The notes beneath the pieces are model-generated. The model made no database searches and was not told the origin of the DNA. It saw nothing but the letters and a program-made list of their open reading frames with translations. Both the position numbers and the translations under genes were made by a program. From Platanthera guangdongensis (Eukaryota > Streptophyta > Magnoliopsida > Asparagales > Orchidaceae), in NCBI GenBank assembly GCA_039583875.1, contig CM077165.1, positions 69,490,757 to 69,554,756 on the forward strand: a stretch of DNA of 64,000 nucleotides. The letters are read 5' to 3'. This document shows, in pieces, positions 1 to 11,228 of this stretch (the stretch's first letter is position 1; each line of letters opens with the position of its first letter).

Positions 1-2204
1 ACCTGGCTGGATCAATTCCAGAGGTAATGAGCACTGCTGCAGGATCTAAGATCAATCATATGAGGAGAATGGACTCAAGGATATTCTCTAGATGGGAAAG
101 GGTGCTGGTGTCAAAGGAATTGGCCACCCCTGAGAAACAAGCTTCTAAGAGAGACTCTCCTCCAGGAAGAAGAGGAAGACTGCTGCTGTGCCTCAAGAGT
201 CCTCAAGCAGCTCAGGCAGTGAAGAACATGTGGTCTTCACTCCTGAAAGTCCAGTAGATGTGGCTGCAGAAAAGTCACCTGCTCCTCAGGAGCCAGCTGA
301 CATCCAGGGGGAGCTTCCAGTGTAGAACATCCATCTACACTGGAGAGTGAGAGAGCGGCACCCTCCTCATTCAAGAGGTACTTTCTGACCTTAATACATT
401 AGATTTTTCTATAATAAATTCTGATTTGTCTGATGTCATCAGCAAAATCAGCCAGCAAGTACTCAGAACCAGATGTTGTTCTTCCAGACACATCTGTTGT
501 GAGTTACCTGATAAAGAAGTTGAAGAACCAAGTACATCTCCTGCACAGTCTCCAGCAGAATATACAATGGAAGATCTCTTTTTGAACTTAGATCAAGAAG
601 ATTTTGATATGGAAAAGAATGCTGCTGATACAGTAAAGGATGCTGCTGCTGAGGGGGAGAACATTGGAAGTTGTGGAAGAGCCTATAAGGCTAGATACTG
701 AGAAGGCACAAGATGTGCATACTGAAAAACAATCCAGCCCTAAGGATAGGGTGGATATAGCAAGTACATCTGAATCTGAAGATGATGAAGCTGAGCAAGC
801 TCAGAAAAAGAAGTTCTTTGTATTCAAGAGAAGGAGCCAGAGCTATAAGAAGGCTCTACAAACAGTTGCTCAACATTCCTTAGTTCAACAAGCTCCATCC
901 ACTGATTACAGTGCTCTATTGCTTGCCATGCAAATCAAGATGGATGAACAAAGGAAGCTTTAGAAACTTATGTTGATGAAGGGCACAAAGCTCTACAATC
1001 TGATCTGGGCCAGGAAATCAAGTCAATAAGGTTTGAAATGAACCTTAATAAAAAGAGATGACTGATTGTTTTACAAGGGTGCTAATGCAGTGGTCTATCT
1101 GGCTAAACATCAAGAAAACTATAAAGAGAAAGTGGATGATATAGCACTCAAGCAAGGCTATGTGCTGGAGAATCAGTTGAGGATGAATGATAATTTGACT
1201 GCATCTCACAATGCAATAGTCACTGAACTCAAGAATAAGTCAGATGAACCTTCAACTTCCTCTGCTGCTGCCAAAGCTGATTTTGATAAGATATTTCAAG
1301 CAGAGATTGCTGCTGTACAGACTGCAATAAAAGACTCACAGAAGGTCATTTCAGAACAGCTTACAAAGCTTAGACCTTTCTTTAAAGAGGGCATAAGGTA
1401 TTTGGATAGCCAAATCAGATTCCAGAAAGATGATGTGAGAGATCATGTGGCCCAAGAAGTCATAAAGGGGGAGAGAGTGTTAGTCAAGGCCAGTTCTGAG
1501 CATGCAAAATGGATTTCAAATTCTATCAGGGCTACACTTGGATATCCTCCCCTGTGTGATGACAATGAAGTGGCTGAATCTGGTATTCAAAATGCCTATC
1601 TTGGAGGTGAGCAACAAGCAGTGGCTGATGTAATCTATCCACCTCCAGACTTTGAAATGATTCATGCAGATATAAGCACAATGTATAGTCCACCTGCTGG
1701 CAAGCCTAATATTATTCTGGAAAAGGTTGTTCAACCTATCACAGCTGCAATGCAAGAGGCTTTGGACAAGAAGAAGAAACTAGGCTGTCAAAGAAGAAGT
1801 TTAGGGAAATTGCTGAGCAAAAGCCAGATTTTGAACAATGGAGCCCTACTTCTAGAAACATAATTCTCACAGCCTGGAAAGCAGCCAAGGACAATGCCCA
1901 TGAGAGGAACAAGTGGTTCTCAGAGGCTGAATGGAGAAAGCATGAGAGTAGGCAGGAAGCAATTGTCCAATTTAGAAGGAAGGCTAAGTTAGGAAAGCTA
2001 CCTCCAACAGCTGTGGAGCCTAGCAAGTACTTTCCTAAGCCCTATCATTATTTTGAAAGACAAAAGATCAAGGCTGAAGAACAGAAGAAGAAGGACTCTA
2101 AAGGGAAGAAGACTGCTGAAGCTGAGCCTGCTGCTGCTGCTGCTGTGAAAGCTCAAGTTAAAGCTGGAAAAGGCATTGTTATTAAAGAACCTGATCAGCA
2201 CTAG
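1..2204 (+). pseudogene. S1 third ORF (ORF3), broken
   Basis: This is the homologue of S2 ORF3 and lies between pol (off window) and the 3' LTR. Segments in different frames (about 27-257, 426-701, 640-963, 1066-1863, 2013-2204) align end to end with S2. The parts are a basic RRMDSRIFSRWER segment, an acidic Ser/Pro/Glu-rich middle, a long helical C-terminal part (TASHNAIVTELK, GIRYLDSQIRFQKDD), and a Lys/Ala-rich tail. I see no signal peptide or membrane segment. The frameshifts mostly differ in position from those of S2, so the ancestral frame was probably continuous. The function is unknown. Sirevirus ORFs in this position have been called envelope-like, but nothing here supports a membrane glycoprotein. 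Confidence 0.8.
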
Positions 2205-2499
2205 ATTAGGAATTAACTTGATGCTTGTTGTAATCTGTTAAGTGAAAAACATTGTAATACTTCATTGAAAATGTATAAGGAACATTATTGGAACAGTATA
2301 TTAAATATAGTATGAATGTTCTGAAATATGTGTGTTTCTTAATTGTTCTGCAATGTTTAATAAGTATACATGTGTGCTTTATTACATGTTCAAGTTTACC
2401 CTGTTGTCATTTATATGTTTTACATCATTTTGTAATTTTTAATTATGAGTGGTGTATATCATTGACTAAGGGTTATGACTTCTCCAAATAGGGGGAGAT
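2205..2499 (+). other. S1 3' untranslated region and polypurine tract
   Basis: AT-rich non-coding sequence follows ORF3. The purine tract AGGGGGAGAT (2490-2499) directly abuts the LTR start TGTTGGG. This tract would prime plus-strand DNA synthesis. The same arrangement precedes the S2 3' LTR. Confidence 0.85.
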
Positions 2500-2644
2500 T
2501 GTTGGGTACATTGGTCAAATGTACCTGATTTGAAGAAGCCTCACCTAACTCAATGATATACATCAGAATGTATTTGATGTTTGTTTGAGTTACTTGTGCA
2601 GGTTAGGTATACACTGGACTGAAGCTGAAAATTTCTAAGTCCAT

Positions 2645-3575
2645 GTGTCGACACCCAGAGGCAAAGTGTCGACACTTGAGAAAGCTTGTGTCGACACCCA
2701 GACATGCAGTGTCGACACTTGGAGTCATTGTGTCGACACCTGGGAAGAAGAGTCGACACCAGTCAGAAAGTGTCGACACTTGGAGCTGTGTCGACACTCA
2801 GTGTAGAAGAATGCAGAAAAGCTGTGTCGACACTTAGCAGAAGTGTCGACACCAGAAGAGCTGAGTCTACACCAGAAAGTGTCGACACTTGAAGTGAGTG
2901 TCGACACTCAGCAAAAGTCTGCAGATTCTAAGTACAAGTGTCGACACTCAACACAATGTGTCGACACTATGCAGAAGACTCAGCACTGGAAGTAAGTGTC
3001 GACACTCAACACAATGTGTCGACACTTAGCTAAAGACTCAGTATTGAAGAATGTGTCGACACTCAGCACAATGTGTCGACACACAATCAGAAGAGTCAAC
3101 ACTTGAAGAAAGTGTCGACACTCAGCACAATGTGTCGACACTTAGTTGAAGACTCTACACTTGAAGAAAGTGTCGACACAAGGAGCTGTGTCGACACTTA
3201 GCAAAGAACAGAAAAGTTGTAAAATATTCTAAGTATAAGTGTCGACACTAAGGGAATGTGTCGACACTCAGCTGAAGAATCAAGAATGAAGACTTGTGTC
3301 GACACCAAGAATCAGTGTCGACACTTGACAGTTTCAACACATGAAGATGTGTGACACAAAGGAGATGTGTCGACACTTAGAAGAATACAGATAAAGAATG
3401 AAGTACAAGTACTTGTGTCGACACTCAATTTCAGTGTCGACACATGCAGAAGAAACTGTGTCGAGACATACAAGGAATTGTGTCGACACCTTGTAGACTT
3501 GTGTCGACACTTACACAACATGTGTCGACACTTGGTCTATAAGTGTCGACACTTAAGAACAGAAAGTCTCGACAC
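2645..3575 (+). repeat. GTGTCGACAC palindrome array in S1 LTR
   Basis: The perfect 10-bp palindrome GTGTCGACAC, centred on TCGA, recurs roughly every 20-40 bp across U3. A few copies vary (GAGTCGACAC, GTCTCGACAC). Because the motif is palindromic, all six frames give spurious STL/VDT/CRH-rich ORFs here. Confidence 0.95.
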
Positions 3576-3708
3576 TAACTGACAGTTAGAGAATTTCAAG
3601 AAGTGACTGGTTGACATGACAGCTGCCGATCCAGCCGGTCTACATCAACTGTCAGAGAAGTCAAAAGTCTGTTATAAACCGGATCAGCCGGTTACCATGA
3701 AGGAAGCC

Positions 3709-3715
3709 TATAAAT
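3709..3715 (+). promoter_or_regulatory. Candidate LTR TATA box (S1)
   Basis: TATAAAT sits in the context GCCTATAAATAGGC, about 130 bp downstream of the palindrome array. The identical context occurs in both S2 LTRs. The position fits a U3/R promoter. Confidence 0.7.
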
Positions 3716-4198
3716 AGGCACCCATAGTTTACAGAAATAGATATAGAAGGTTGTTCATTATCATTACATGTGTGAGAATAACTGAAGTGGTTGATCAGAT
3801 TAAATCAAGAAGTGATACACAGAGGATCAACACAAGAAGATCAGGCAGTCCAACTGCAGATCTAAGTAGTTGGAGAGAGAGAGCTCCAACAAGGATTCAG
3901 TCTTTGGAACTAAGGCTGAGAAGAACAATTCAGAGTCATCTGGATTTCAAGAAGCAGAGATCAAGGATCAACTGCAGAAGATTCAGACTAATTCAGTTCT
4001 ACTCAAGAAGCTTTGAAGAAAGCTAAGTCAGTTTGGATCAAGCTGAGTTCTTCCAAGAACTCTTCAAGAAACTCTCAACTCCTCTCATCCTTTCTGAGTT
4101 GTAGAGTTAGCATTTGTAATTTCTATTTTAAACTTGTAAGATCCATTGGATCTGAGTGATTGTAAGCCTATTTTATAAAGGCTGAGGGTAGGGCTTGG

Positions 4199-4312
4199 TG
4201 CCTGAGTGTAGGAGTTGAAGAACTCTGAGTGTAGGCCTTGATTGGCTGAGTGTAGGCCTGGGTGGCTGAGTGTAGGCCTTTTGGCTGAGTGTAAGGCTTT
4301 GGGCCTGAGGTA
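4199..4312 (+). repeat. Short tandem repeat in LTR (GGCTGAGTGTAGGCCT units)
   Basis: About five imperfect copies of a unit near 20 bp with the core CTGAGTGTAGG lie downstream of the TATA box. Equivalent blocks occur near 11722-11837 and 22680-22795 in the S2 LTRs. Confidence 0.8.
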
Positions 4313-4596
4313 GGAACCTTGTTGGGTTCTGAGCTAGTGGAGAAGTTTGGCCGAATCTAGTACACTGCTAGATAGGCGAAGGGGGAAAGTGGATGTACCC
4401 AAAGATTGGGGAACCACTATAAAATCTTGTGTATTCTGTGCTGTGATTGTATACTGTGTTGAGAATTGCTGTGTGCTGTGATAACTTATTCAGAAATCTG
4501 TGTTATAAACTGTTGACTGCCAAACAAAAGTTAGAAAAGGTTTAGGTCACCTATTCACCCCCCCCCCCTCTAGGTGTTTAGGTACCATATCTTTCA

Positions 4597-5356
4597 GCTT
4601 CCATGGGACATCAGTAGTGACTTTGAATGTGAGAGCTTATGATTTATTGAAGCTTCATTCTTAAAAGGATCCCTGGTGAGTATCATCATAAGAGTTAAGG
4701 GTGATGATTGGTACATGAAGATCAGCACGTGCGGTTGTCTGATGACGGTCTAATGTCTTGTTATTGTGATATCAAGTCATCAGTGGGAACTTGTTAGTGA
4801 ACAAGTTGTACTGGACAGACCAACCTGAGACTACTCTGTGGATTGTCAATCAAGTGTCGATAGGTCTCAATTGACAATGGTTTGTTGTGGCATTTGACTG
4901 AAGTCACAGCATTCATCAAGTGAGGAGAGCGTGCTTTGATGCAACTAAGTCTTCATTGAGAAAGGTGTGATAAGGGTGGTTGTGGGCATGTTACGAATCG
5001 TTTGGGTGTTTGTGTGAGCAGATATGGGATTTGTCCTTCTGTATGAAAAGGAGTTGCATCCATGGGCCCTTGATGGAATAGAGTGAGAAATGCATGGCCA
5101 TGCTTGGTTGGTTATATGTGATATTGGATCACCATTTCTAGAAGTAGTCTGGATCAGAAAACTTGATTGAGCTATTACAAGGGTGACACGGTCCATGCCT
5201 CAAGTTCTTTCAGATGTAAGGGATAAAGGGACAAAGACAACGCTGATACATTGGTATAAAGGCTTATGAGTTATAAAATTTTTATTGATTGGGGAGGAAT
5301 GATGCATTGCTAGATGCCGCTCAATTGTTTGTGAGGTTTTTGTTTGCAACTTTCGA
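4597..5356. other. Unidentified sequence between S1 and the assembly gap
   Basis: About 760 bp of mixed-composition DNA with no coding potential that I can recognise on either strand. It shows no LTR ends and no pol motifs. It may be the 3' part of G1, another decayed element, or unique DNA. The right side runs into Ns, so its relation to G1 is open. Confidence 0.4.
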
Positions 5357-5856
5357 NNNNNNNNNNNNNNNNNNNNNNNNNNNNNNNNNNNNNNNNNNNN
5401 NNNNNNNNNNNNNNNNNNNNNNNNNNNNNNNNNNNNNNNNNNNNNNNNNNNNNNNNNNNNNNNNNNNNNNNNNNNNNNNNNNNNNNNNNNNNNNNNNNNN
5501 NNNNNNNNNNNNNNNNNNNNNNNNNNNNNNNNNNNNNNNNNNNNNNNNNNNNNNNNNNNNNNNNNNNNNNNNNNNNNNNNNNNNNNNNNNNNNNNNNNNN
5601 NNNNNNNNNNNNNNNNNNNNNNNNNNNNNNNNNNNNNNNNNNNNNNNNNNNNNNNNNNNNNNNNNNNNNNNNNNNNNNNNNNNNNNNNNNNNNNNNNNNN
5701 NNNNNNNNNNNNNNNNNNNNNNNNNNNNNNNNNNNNNNNNNNNNNNNNNNNNNNNNNNNNNNNNNNNNNNNNNNNNNNNNNNNNNNNNNNNNNNNNNNNN
5801 NNNNNNNNNNNNNNNNNNNNNNNNNNNNNNNNNNNNNNNNNNNNNNNNNNNNNNNN
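5357..5856. other. Assembly gap (500 N)
   Basis: Exactly 500 Ns, a usual placeholder for a scaffold join of unknown size. The gap falls where the integrase region and 3' end of gypsy element G1 would be expected. Any ORF drawn across it is artificial. Confidence 0.99.
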
Positions 5857-6300
5857 CCGATCTCTCATCATGTACCGATAACTAGTGGCATGCGTCGGAC
5901 TCCTGCTACTCAACGCATCCTCCACTGCATTTCCCTTCCTAGGCACATAATGTATCTTGAAGGTGTAGTCCCCTAAGAACTCCATCCACCTCCGCTGCCT
6001 CATGTTCAGATCCTTTTGTTCCAACAGGTACTTCAAGCTCTTATGATCGGTGTAAATATCGACCTTCACACCGTATAGGTAGTGCCTCCAAAGCTTTAGA
6101 TCAAATATCATGGTCGCTAACTCTAAGTTGTGGACCGGATAATTTCTCTCGTGAGCTTCAATTGTCGTGAACCATAGGCTATCACTCTCCCATGCTGTAG
6201 CAGAACACATCCCAAACCACTGCCCGAAGCATCACTATAGATCTCGAACCCTTCAGTTCCACTTGGCGAACATAAAATAGGCACCGTGTCAACCGCCTCT
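5857..6300 (-). pseudogene. G1 RNase H region
   Basis: The minus-strand translation gives the gypsy RNase H signature: YPVHNLELATMIFDLKLWRHYLYG, then a TDHKSLKYL motif, then RQRRWMEFLGDYTF. This domain degrades the RNA strand during reverse transcription. It continues from the RT segment at 6301 with a break. It is cut at its C-terminal end by the N gap, so neither the connection to integrase nor integrase itself can be seen. Confidence 0.85.
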
Positions 6301-7250
6301 TCAACTCTTCAAAAGCCTGTTCGCACTCCGAGACCAGACAAACTTCTGATCTTTCCTAGTCAACATCGTGAGTGGTAGCGCTATCCGCGAGAAGTTCTCT
6401 ACGTAGCGCCTGTAGTAGCCAGCAATCCCCAGAAAACTCCGGACCTCTGCCACTGTAGCCAAAGCAGGCCACTCCCGTATCGCCACTATCTTCGCCGGAT
6501 CCACAGCTATCCCCTCTCCACTAACAACATGACCAAGGAACGCTATCGAGGATAACCAGAATTCACACTTGGAGAACTTAACATACAACTTATTCCTCCT
6601 CAACGTCTCCAACACCATGTGTAGATGATTGTAATGGTCCTCTTCACACTGTGAGTACACCAGGATATCATCGATAAATACTATCACGAAACGATCCAGG
6701 TACTCTCTGAACCTCCTGTTCATCAGATCCATGAATACGGATGACACATTTGTCAACCCAAATGGCATGACGTGAACTCGTAATGCACAAACCGCGTGCT
6801 GAATGCTGTCTTTGGGATGTCGCTCTCCCTTATCCTCAACTGGTAGTAAAGGACTTCAGATCTAACTTCGAATATACCGTTGACCCAACAACTGATCAAA
6901 TAGATCGTCAATCCTGGGGATCAGATATTTGTTCTTCTCCATAAGCTTGTTCAATTCCCAGTAGTCGATACAAAGCCGCAAGCTCCCATCTTCTTCTTAA
7001 CAAAGAGAACTAGTGCGCTCCAAGGCGACGAACTTGGATGCACATAACCTTGCTCTAGCGACTCTTGCAGTTGCACCTTCAACTCTGCCATCTCTCTTGG
7101 CGCTATCCGATATGGAGAGCGTGACACCGGTTTTGGCACCCGTACCGCTCAATAGTAAAATAAATCTCCCGCTGAGGAGGGGATCCTGGGAGATCATCTG
7201 GGAACACATCGGGATACTCGGACACAACTGGTATATGTCAAGACTGGCTT
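6301..7250 (-). pseudogene. G1 reverse transcriptase
   Basis: The N-terminal part (about 6951-7139) contains [14 protein letters not shown] and HPSSSPW. The palm and thumb (6301-6768) contain MPFGLTN, the catalytic box FIDDILVYS (the gypsy form of YVDD), FLGHVVS and [12 protein letters not shown]. The order on the minus strand is correct. Frameshifts and stops separate the blocks, so no functional enzyme can be made. The next domain downstream is RNase H. Confidence 0.88.
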
Positions 7251-7827
7251 AGGCGTCGAAGTCTGCACTAGAGTGACAAACAGCTCTGCCCCAGACCGAA
7301 CTGCCTTGAACACTGAAGGGCTGACATCAAAATCTTACCCGACCCCTTCATGCCCGCAAAAGTAGTCTCCCGATCGGTGTTACGACCCAACTTAACTTCC
7401 TTATAGTTGCAATCAATGCATGCACCCTGCTCCGACAGCAATCCATACCAATATTATGTCGAAACTCCACTAACGGTAGAGCCAACGCCGCAAATCAACT
7501 CCCGATCTCCAATCCGAATCTTCACAACGCAGACCCTATCCGCACGCATTGAGCACCCATTGTGCAACAACGCATCCAACTTGTCTTTTGCCATCGAGGA
7601 CGGAACCCGATGCACGATATGAATGTTCGGACAAGAAGGAATGCGATGCTCCCGTATCAAACAGGGCTTTCGCCGGAACTCAAAGATCAACACAAAGAAT
7701 AGCACCAACAAAAGTAAGCTAACAAATACGAAGGTAACAACTATAAGTTAAACCACTGAAATTTAACTCATACCTGTCACCACGTCCGCTTGCTTTATGG
7801 CCCTCTTGCAGACCAAGGTTGTAGACT
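7251..7827 (-). pseudogene. G1 aspartic protease and linker
   Basis: On the minus strand at about 7640-7675, one frame reads FDTGASHSFLSEH, the active-site motif of gypsy proteases. A neighbouring open frame (7454-7711) is shifted relative to it, so the domain is frameshifted. The remaining sequence up to RT is degraded linker. Confidence 0.7.
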
Positions 7828-8677
7828 CTAGGCTGGGATGGAGCATGATGGGACGCGGTTGACTCCACCGCCTTCCCCTTTCTCCTCATAAGTAGCTACA
7901 GACTTCCTCTCAGACTTTGAACGTCCGCTCCAACACTCACGAGCAAAGTGCTCCGTTCTTCCCGCAGTTGTAGCAAGCTCCTGGGACTCAACTTGTAGAT
8001 TCCCCTGACGCATCAGCCGAAGGGGCTGAGTTCGAAGTTCTCCGCTTCTTGTTCCATCTGCGGAAACTTGACTTGTTATTTGGCACCTTGAACTCAGACT
8101 TCTTTTCTCCTGGGTCCTTCTTCTCTTGAATTTTCTTAACGACCTTCTCCAACGATCGGGCCGAATTGACCAAGGCTAGGAAGCCTTGTGCCTTAGGCCC
8201 AGCAAGTAGTAGATGTAGATCGCCGCGTAGACCCTCATAAAATTGGTTGGTCTTCCGTTCTTCCTCCATAAACGTAGCACCTGCATAAACGACCCAACCG
8301 TGTGAACTCATGAAGACTCGTCCACGCCTCTGGATCCCTGAGTCAACCCAAGAAATTGGTTATCCATCTCAATTTTCTGAGCAGAGGTACAAATCTGGCT
8401 AGGAACAATCTTGAAAATTCCTCCATATGCACATCAGCAAGCTGCCTCCCACTAAGATATGAAACTCCAACTCATCCCACCACAGCCTCGCCTCACCCAC
8501 CAAAAAGAAAAGTCGCTATGGTGGTCTTCTGCCACTCCTCAGTTAACGTGGCTGTCAAGACCCTTTTTCATCGAAGAGACGCAGTCCTCAGCTTGAGCTG
8601 GCGTTCCAACCCCATTGAACCTCGGAGGATTACAACTCATTACATGTTTAAGCTACTTCTCCGTAGCTCTTCTCGGT
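7828..8677 (-). pseudogene. G1 gag, C-terminal and central part
   Basis: The minus-strand frame at 7988-8311 reads FYEGLRGDLHLLL and is rich in Lys/Glu. It closely resembles G2 gag (FYEGLRDELRLAL). Further upstream, EARLWWDELE lies in another frame. A zinc-knuckle remnant (C-Y-N-C ... RECW) appears near 7930-7990 but is frameshifted. The gene is interrupted at 8677 by M; its N-terminal end resumes at 26437. Confidence 0.8.
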
Positions 8678-9056
8678 TGTTAGAAAGTAGAGAAAAGAAG
8701 CGAAAAGTAGAGAACAAGCCGAATAAACTTTTGAATAATTGAAATTTTATTATCCAAAAAAGGTATCTATTACAAAGGTATGCCCTCCCTTATATAGAAT
8801 GGAGGAGAGATGAGAGAATACAAATAAGAGATGTGGGACTAAATTTACAGGACTAGGCGGACTATACAAAACAAACCGCACAGGCCGCGCGGTTAGACAG
8901 CAGGGCTAACCGCACGGCTACCACAGAGAGAAGAGAGGACTGCCAGGGTAGACCGCCAGACCGTCCGGTCTCCAAGCCGGCTGAGACAAACGCCAGACCG
9001 CGCGGTCTTCAACCCGCCAAGACAAACCGCCAGACCGCCGGTCACCAACTTCAACA
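8678..9056 (-). repeat. M 3' LTR (379 bp)
   Basis: It matches 26054-26436 with roughly ten differences, about half of them single-base indels. It contains GACCG-NN-CGGTC palindromes in U3 and TATATAAGG on the minus strand. The purine tract lies just outside it at 9057-9066. Confidence 0.95.
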
Positions 9057-9066
9057 CTCCCCCTCA
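9057..9066 (-). promoter_or_regulatory. M polypurine tract
   Basis: The minus strand reads TGAGGGGGAG directly against the LTR start. This is the plus-strand primer site of reverse transcription. Confidence 0.8.
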
Positions 9067-10010
9067 AGCTGGAGCATATATATCGATCATGCCCAGCTTG
9101 TCGCAGATGTGGAAAAAGGAAGCGGACACCGGCTTGGTGGAAGACATCTGCCAACTCGTTGTCGGAAGTGACAAATGGAGTGCAGATCTGTTTCTTCAAT
9201 ATTTCTTCCCGAATAAAATGACAGTCGACTTCTATGTGTTTTGTTCTCTCATGAAAGACCGGATTTTTGGAAATGTGTATCGCGGCCTTATTGTCACAGA
9301 ACATAGGAAGAGGATAGTTGTAAACCTCTCCTAAGTCAAGCATGAGAGCCCGCAACCACTTCAACTCACATGTAGTCGATGCCATGCTGCGATATTCCGC
9401 CTCTGCACTAGACCTGGAAACGACAGACTGTTTCTTGCTCTTCCAACTCACAAGATTACCTCAACAAATGTGCAGAAACCTGAAGTCGACTTGCGGTCCA
9501 CTTTGTCATCCGCATAGCTTGAATCAGAGTAAGCTTCAACCCTTAGGTGACCATTTTTCTGAAATAGGAGACCTTTCCCTGGAGCAGCTTTAATATACTC
9601 TAATATTCTCATAGCAGATTGTAGATGACACTCCCTCGGAGCTTGCATGAACTGACTCACTTTGCCAACAGCATAAGAGATGTCGGGTCTGGTTACCGTG
9701 AGATATATGAGCTTGCCCACCAGACGCCGGTATCTCGTAAGATCAGAGAGAAGAGGTGAGTTATCTGTCCAAGTTTTGTCTTCTCCAGCAGCCATCGGAC
9801 AACGAGCAGGTTTAGCACCAGTGAGTCCTGCCTCCTTCAAAAGATCAAGAGCATACTTCCTTTGTGAAAGGACCATGGAGTTGGGTTTTCTAGAGATTTC
9901 AATCCCCAGAAAGTATTTCGGGGAGCCCATATCCTTTGTGACCAGATGGTGACGAAGGTGTTTCTTGGTCATCAATACCCCATCCTGGTCATCGCCAGTA
10001 AGAAGAATGT
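9067..10010 (-). pseudogene. M pol, 3' part: RT end and RNase H
   Basis: Continues the M pol gene left of the S2 insertion. On the minus strand it begins with LLTGDDQDGV, then KYFLGIEI, RYRRLVGKLIYLTVTRPDISYAV, AYSDSSYADD and RKSTSGFC. After a frameshift near 9450 it reads SWKSKKQSVVSRSSAEAEYR and TKHIEVDCHFIREE. These are the copia RT thumb and RNase H. Codon phase is preserved across the S2 insertion except for the insertion itself. Confidence 0.9.
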
Positions 10011-10153
10011 TGTTGGGTACATTGGTCAAATGTACCTGATTTGAAGAAGCCTCACCTAACTCAATGATATGCATCATAGTGTATTTGATGTTGTTTGAGT
10101 TACTTGTGCAGGTTAGGAATACACTGGACTGAAGCTAAAAATTCTAAGTCCAT

Positions 10154-11087
10154 GTGTCGACACCCAGAGGGAAAGTGTCGACACTTGAGAAAGCTTGTGT
10201 CGACACCCAGACAAGCAGTGTCGACACTTGGAGTCATTGTGTCGACACCTGGGAAGAAGAGTCGACACCAGTCAGAAAGTGTCGACACTTGGAGCTGTGT
10301 CGACACTCAGTGAAGAAGAATGCAGAAAAGCTGTGTCGACACTTAGCAGAAGTGTCGACACCTAGAAGAGCTGAGTCAACACCACAAAGTGTCGACACTT
10401 GAAGTAAGTGTCGACACTCAGCAAAAGTCTGCAGAATCTAAGTACAAGTGTCGACACTCAACACAATGTGTCGACACTATGCAGAAGAGTCAGCACTTGA
10501 AGTAAGTGTCGACACCCAGCACAATGTGTCGACACTTAGCTAAAGACTCAGTATTTGAAGTAAGTGTCGACACTCAGCACAATGTGTCGACACACAACCA
10601 GAGGAGTCAACACTTGAAGAAAGTGTCGACACTCAGCACAATGTGTCGACACTTAGTTGAAGACTCTACACTTGAAGAAAGTGTCGACACAAGGAGCTGT
10701 GTCGACACTTAGCAAAGATCAGAAAAGTTACAAAATATTCTAAGTACAAGTGTCGACACTAAAGGAATGTGTCGACACTCAGCTGAAGAAACAAAAGTGA
10801 AGACTTGTGTCGACACCAAGAAGCAGTGTCGACACTTGACAGTTTCTACACATGAAGATGTGTCGACACAAAGGAGATGTGTCGACACTTAGAAGAATAC
10901 AGTTAAAGAATGAAGTACAAGTACTTGTGTCGACACTCAATTTCAGTGTCGACACATGCAGAAGAAACTGTGTCGAGACATACAGGGAATTGTGTCGACA
11001 CCTTGTAGACTTGTGTCGACACTTACACAACATGTGTCGACACTTGGCCTATAAGTGTCGACACTTAAGAACAGAAAGTCTCGACAC
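10154..11087 (+). repeat. GTGTCGACAC palindrome array (5' LTR of S2)
   Basis: By eye I count about 33 exact copies of GTGTCGACAC in 934 bp, plus a few variants (GAGTCGACAC, GTCTCGACAC). Successive copies often alternate between a short step of about 20 bp and a longer one of 35-40 bp. Spacer words such as CTCAGCACAAT and TTGAAGAAA recur, so the array looks grown by local duplication of about 57-bp units. Confidence 0.96.
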
Positions 11088-11221
11088 TATCTGACAGTTA
11101 GAGGAATTTCAAGAAGTGACTGGTTGACAAGACAGCTGCCGATCCAGCCGGTCTACATCAACTGTCAGTGATATCAGAAGTCTGTTATGAACCGGACCAG
11201 CCGGTTACCATAAAGGAAGCC

Positions 11222-11228
11222 TATAAAT
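11222..11228 (+). promoter_or_regulatory. Candidate S2 LTR TATA box
   Basis: TATAAAT in GCCTATAAATAGGC, about 135 bp downstream of the last palindrome. The sequence is conserved in all three S-family LTRs. It probably marks the U3/R promoter. Confidence 0.7.

Larger units (their letters stand above)
1..4596 (+). mobile_element. S1: 3' part of a Sirevirus-type Ty1/copia element (truncated by window edge)
   Basis: The first 2.5 kb matches the 3' internal region of the complete copy S2 (window base 1 corresponds to about 18510). It is followed by a full-length LTR of the same family. The element runs on the plus strand; its 5' LTR, gag and pol lie off the left edge. The LTR ends in CA at 4596, and the next five bases are GCTTC. 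The matching left TSD cannot be checked. The ORF3 copy is more decayed than that of S2. Confidence 0.93.
2500..4596 (+). repeat. S1 3' LTR (about 2.1 kb)
   Basis: The repeat starts TGTTGGGTACATTGG and ends ACCATATCTTTCA. It is homologous along its length to the two S2 LTRs. From 5' to 3' it holds a dense GTGTCGACAC palindrome array (2645-3575), a TATA box (CTATAAATAGG near 3709), a short tandem repeat near 4200-4312, and a C-run close to the 3' end. Confidence 0.95.

Noticed and set aside
2645..3575. CRISPR-like array (short repeats with spacers) in the S LTRs
   Set aside because: The repeat is only a 10-bp palindrome, spacers vary in length and are themselves repetitive, and it lies inside paired LTRs of a plant retrotransposon with no cas genes.
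5289..5976. ORFs spanning the N run
   Set aside because: They are open only because Ns cannot encode stops.
10095..11094. Overlapping ORFs rich in VSTL, SVDT and CRHL on both strands (also at 2550-3582 and 21091-22052)
   Set aside because: GTGTCGACAC reads without stops in every frame and on both strands, so these frames are by-products of the palindrome array.
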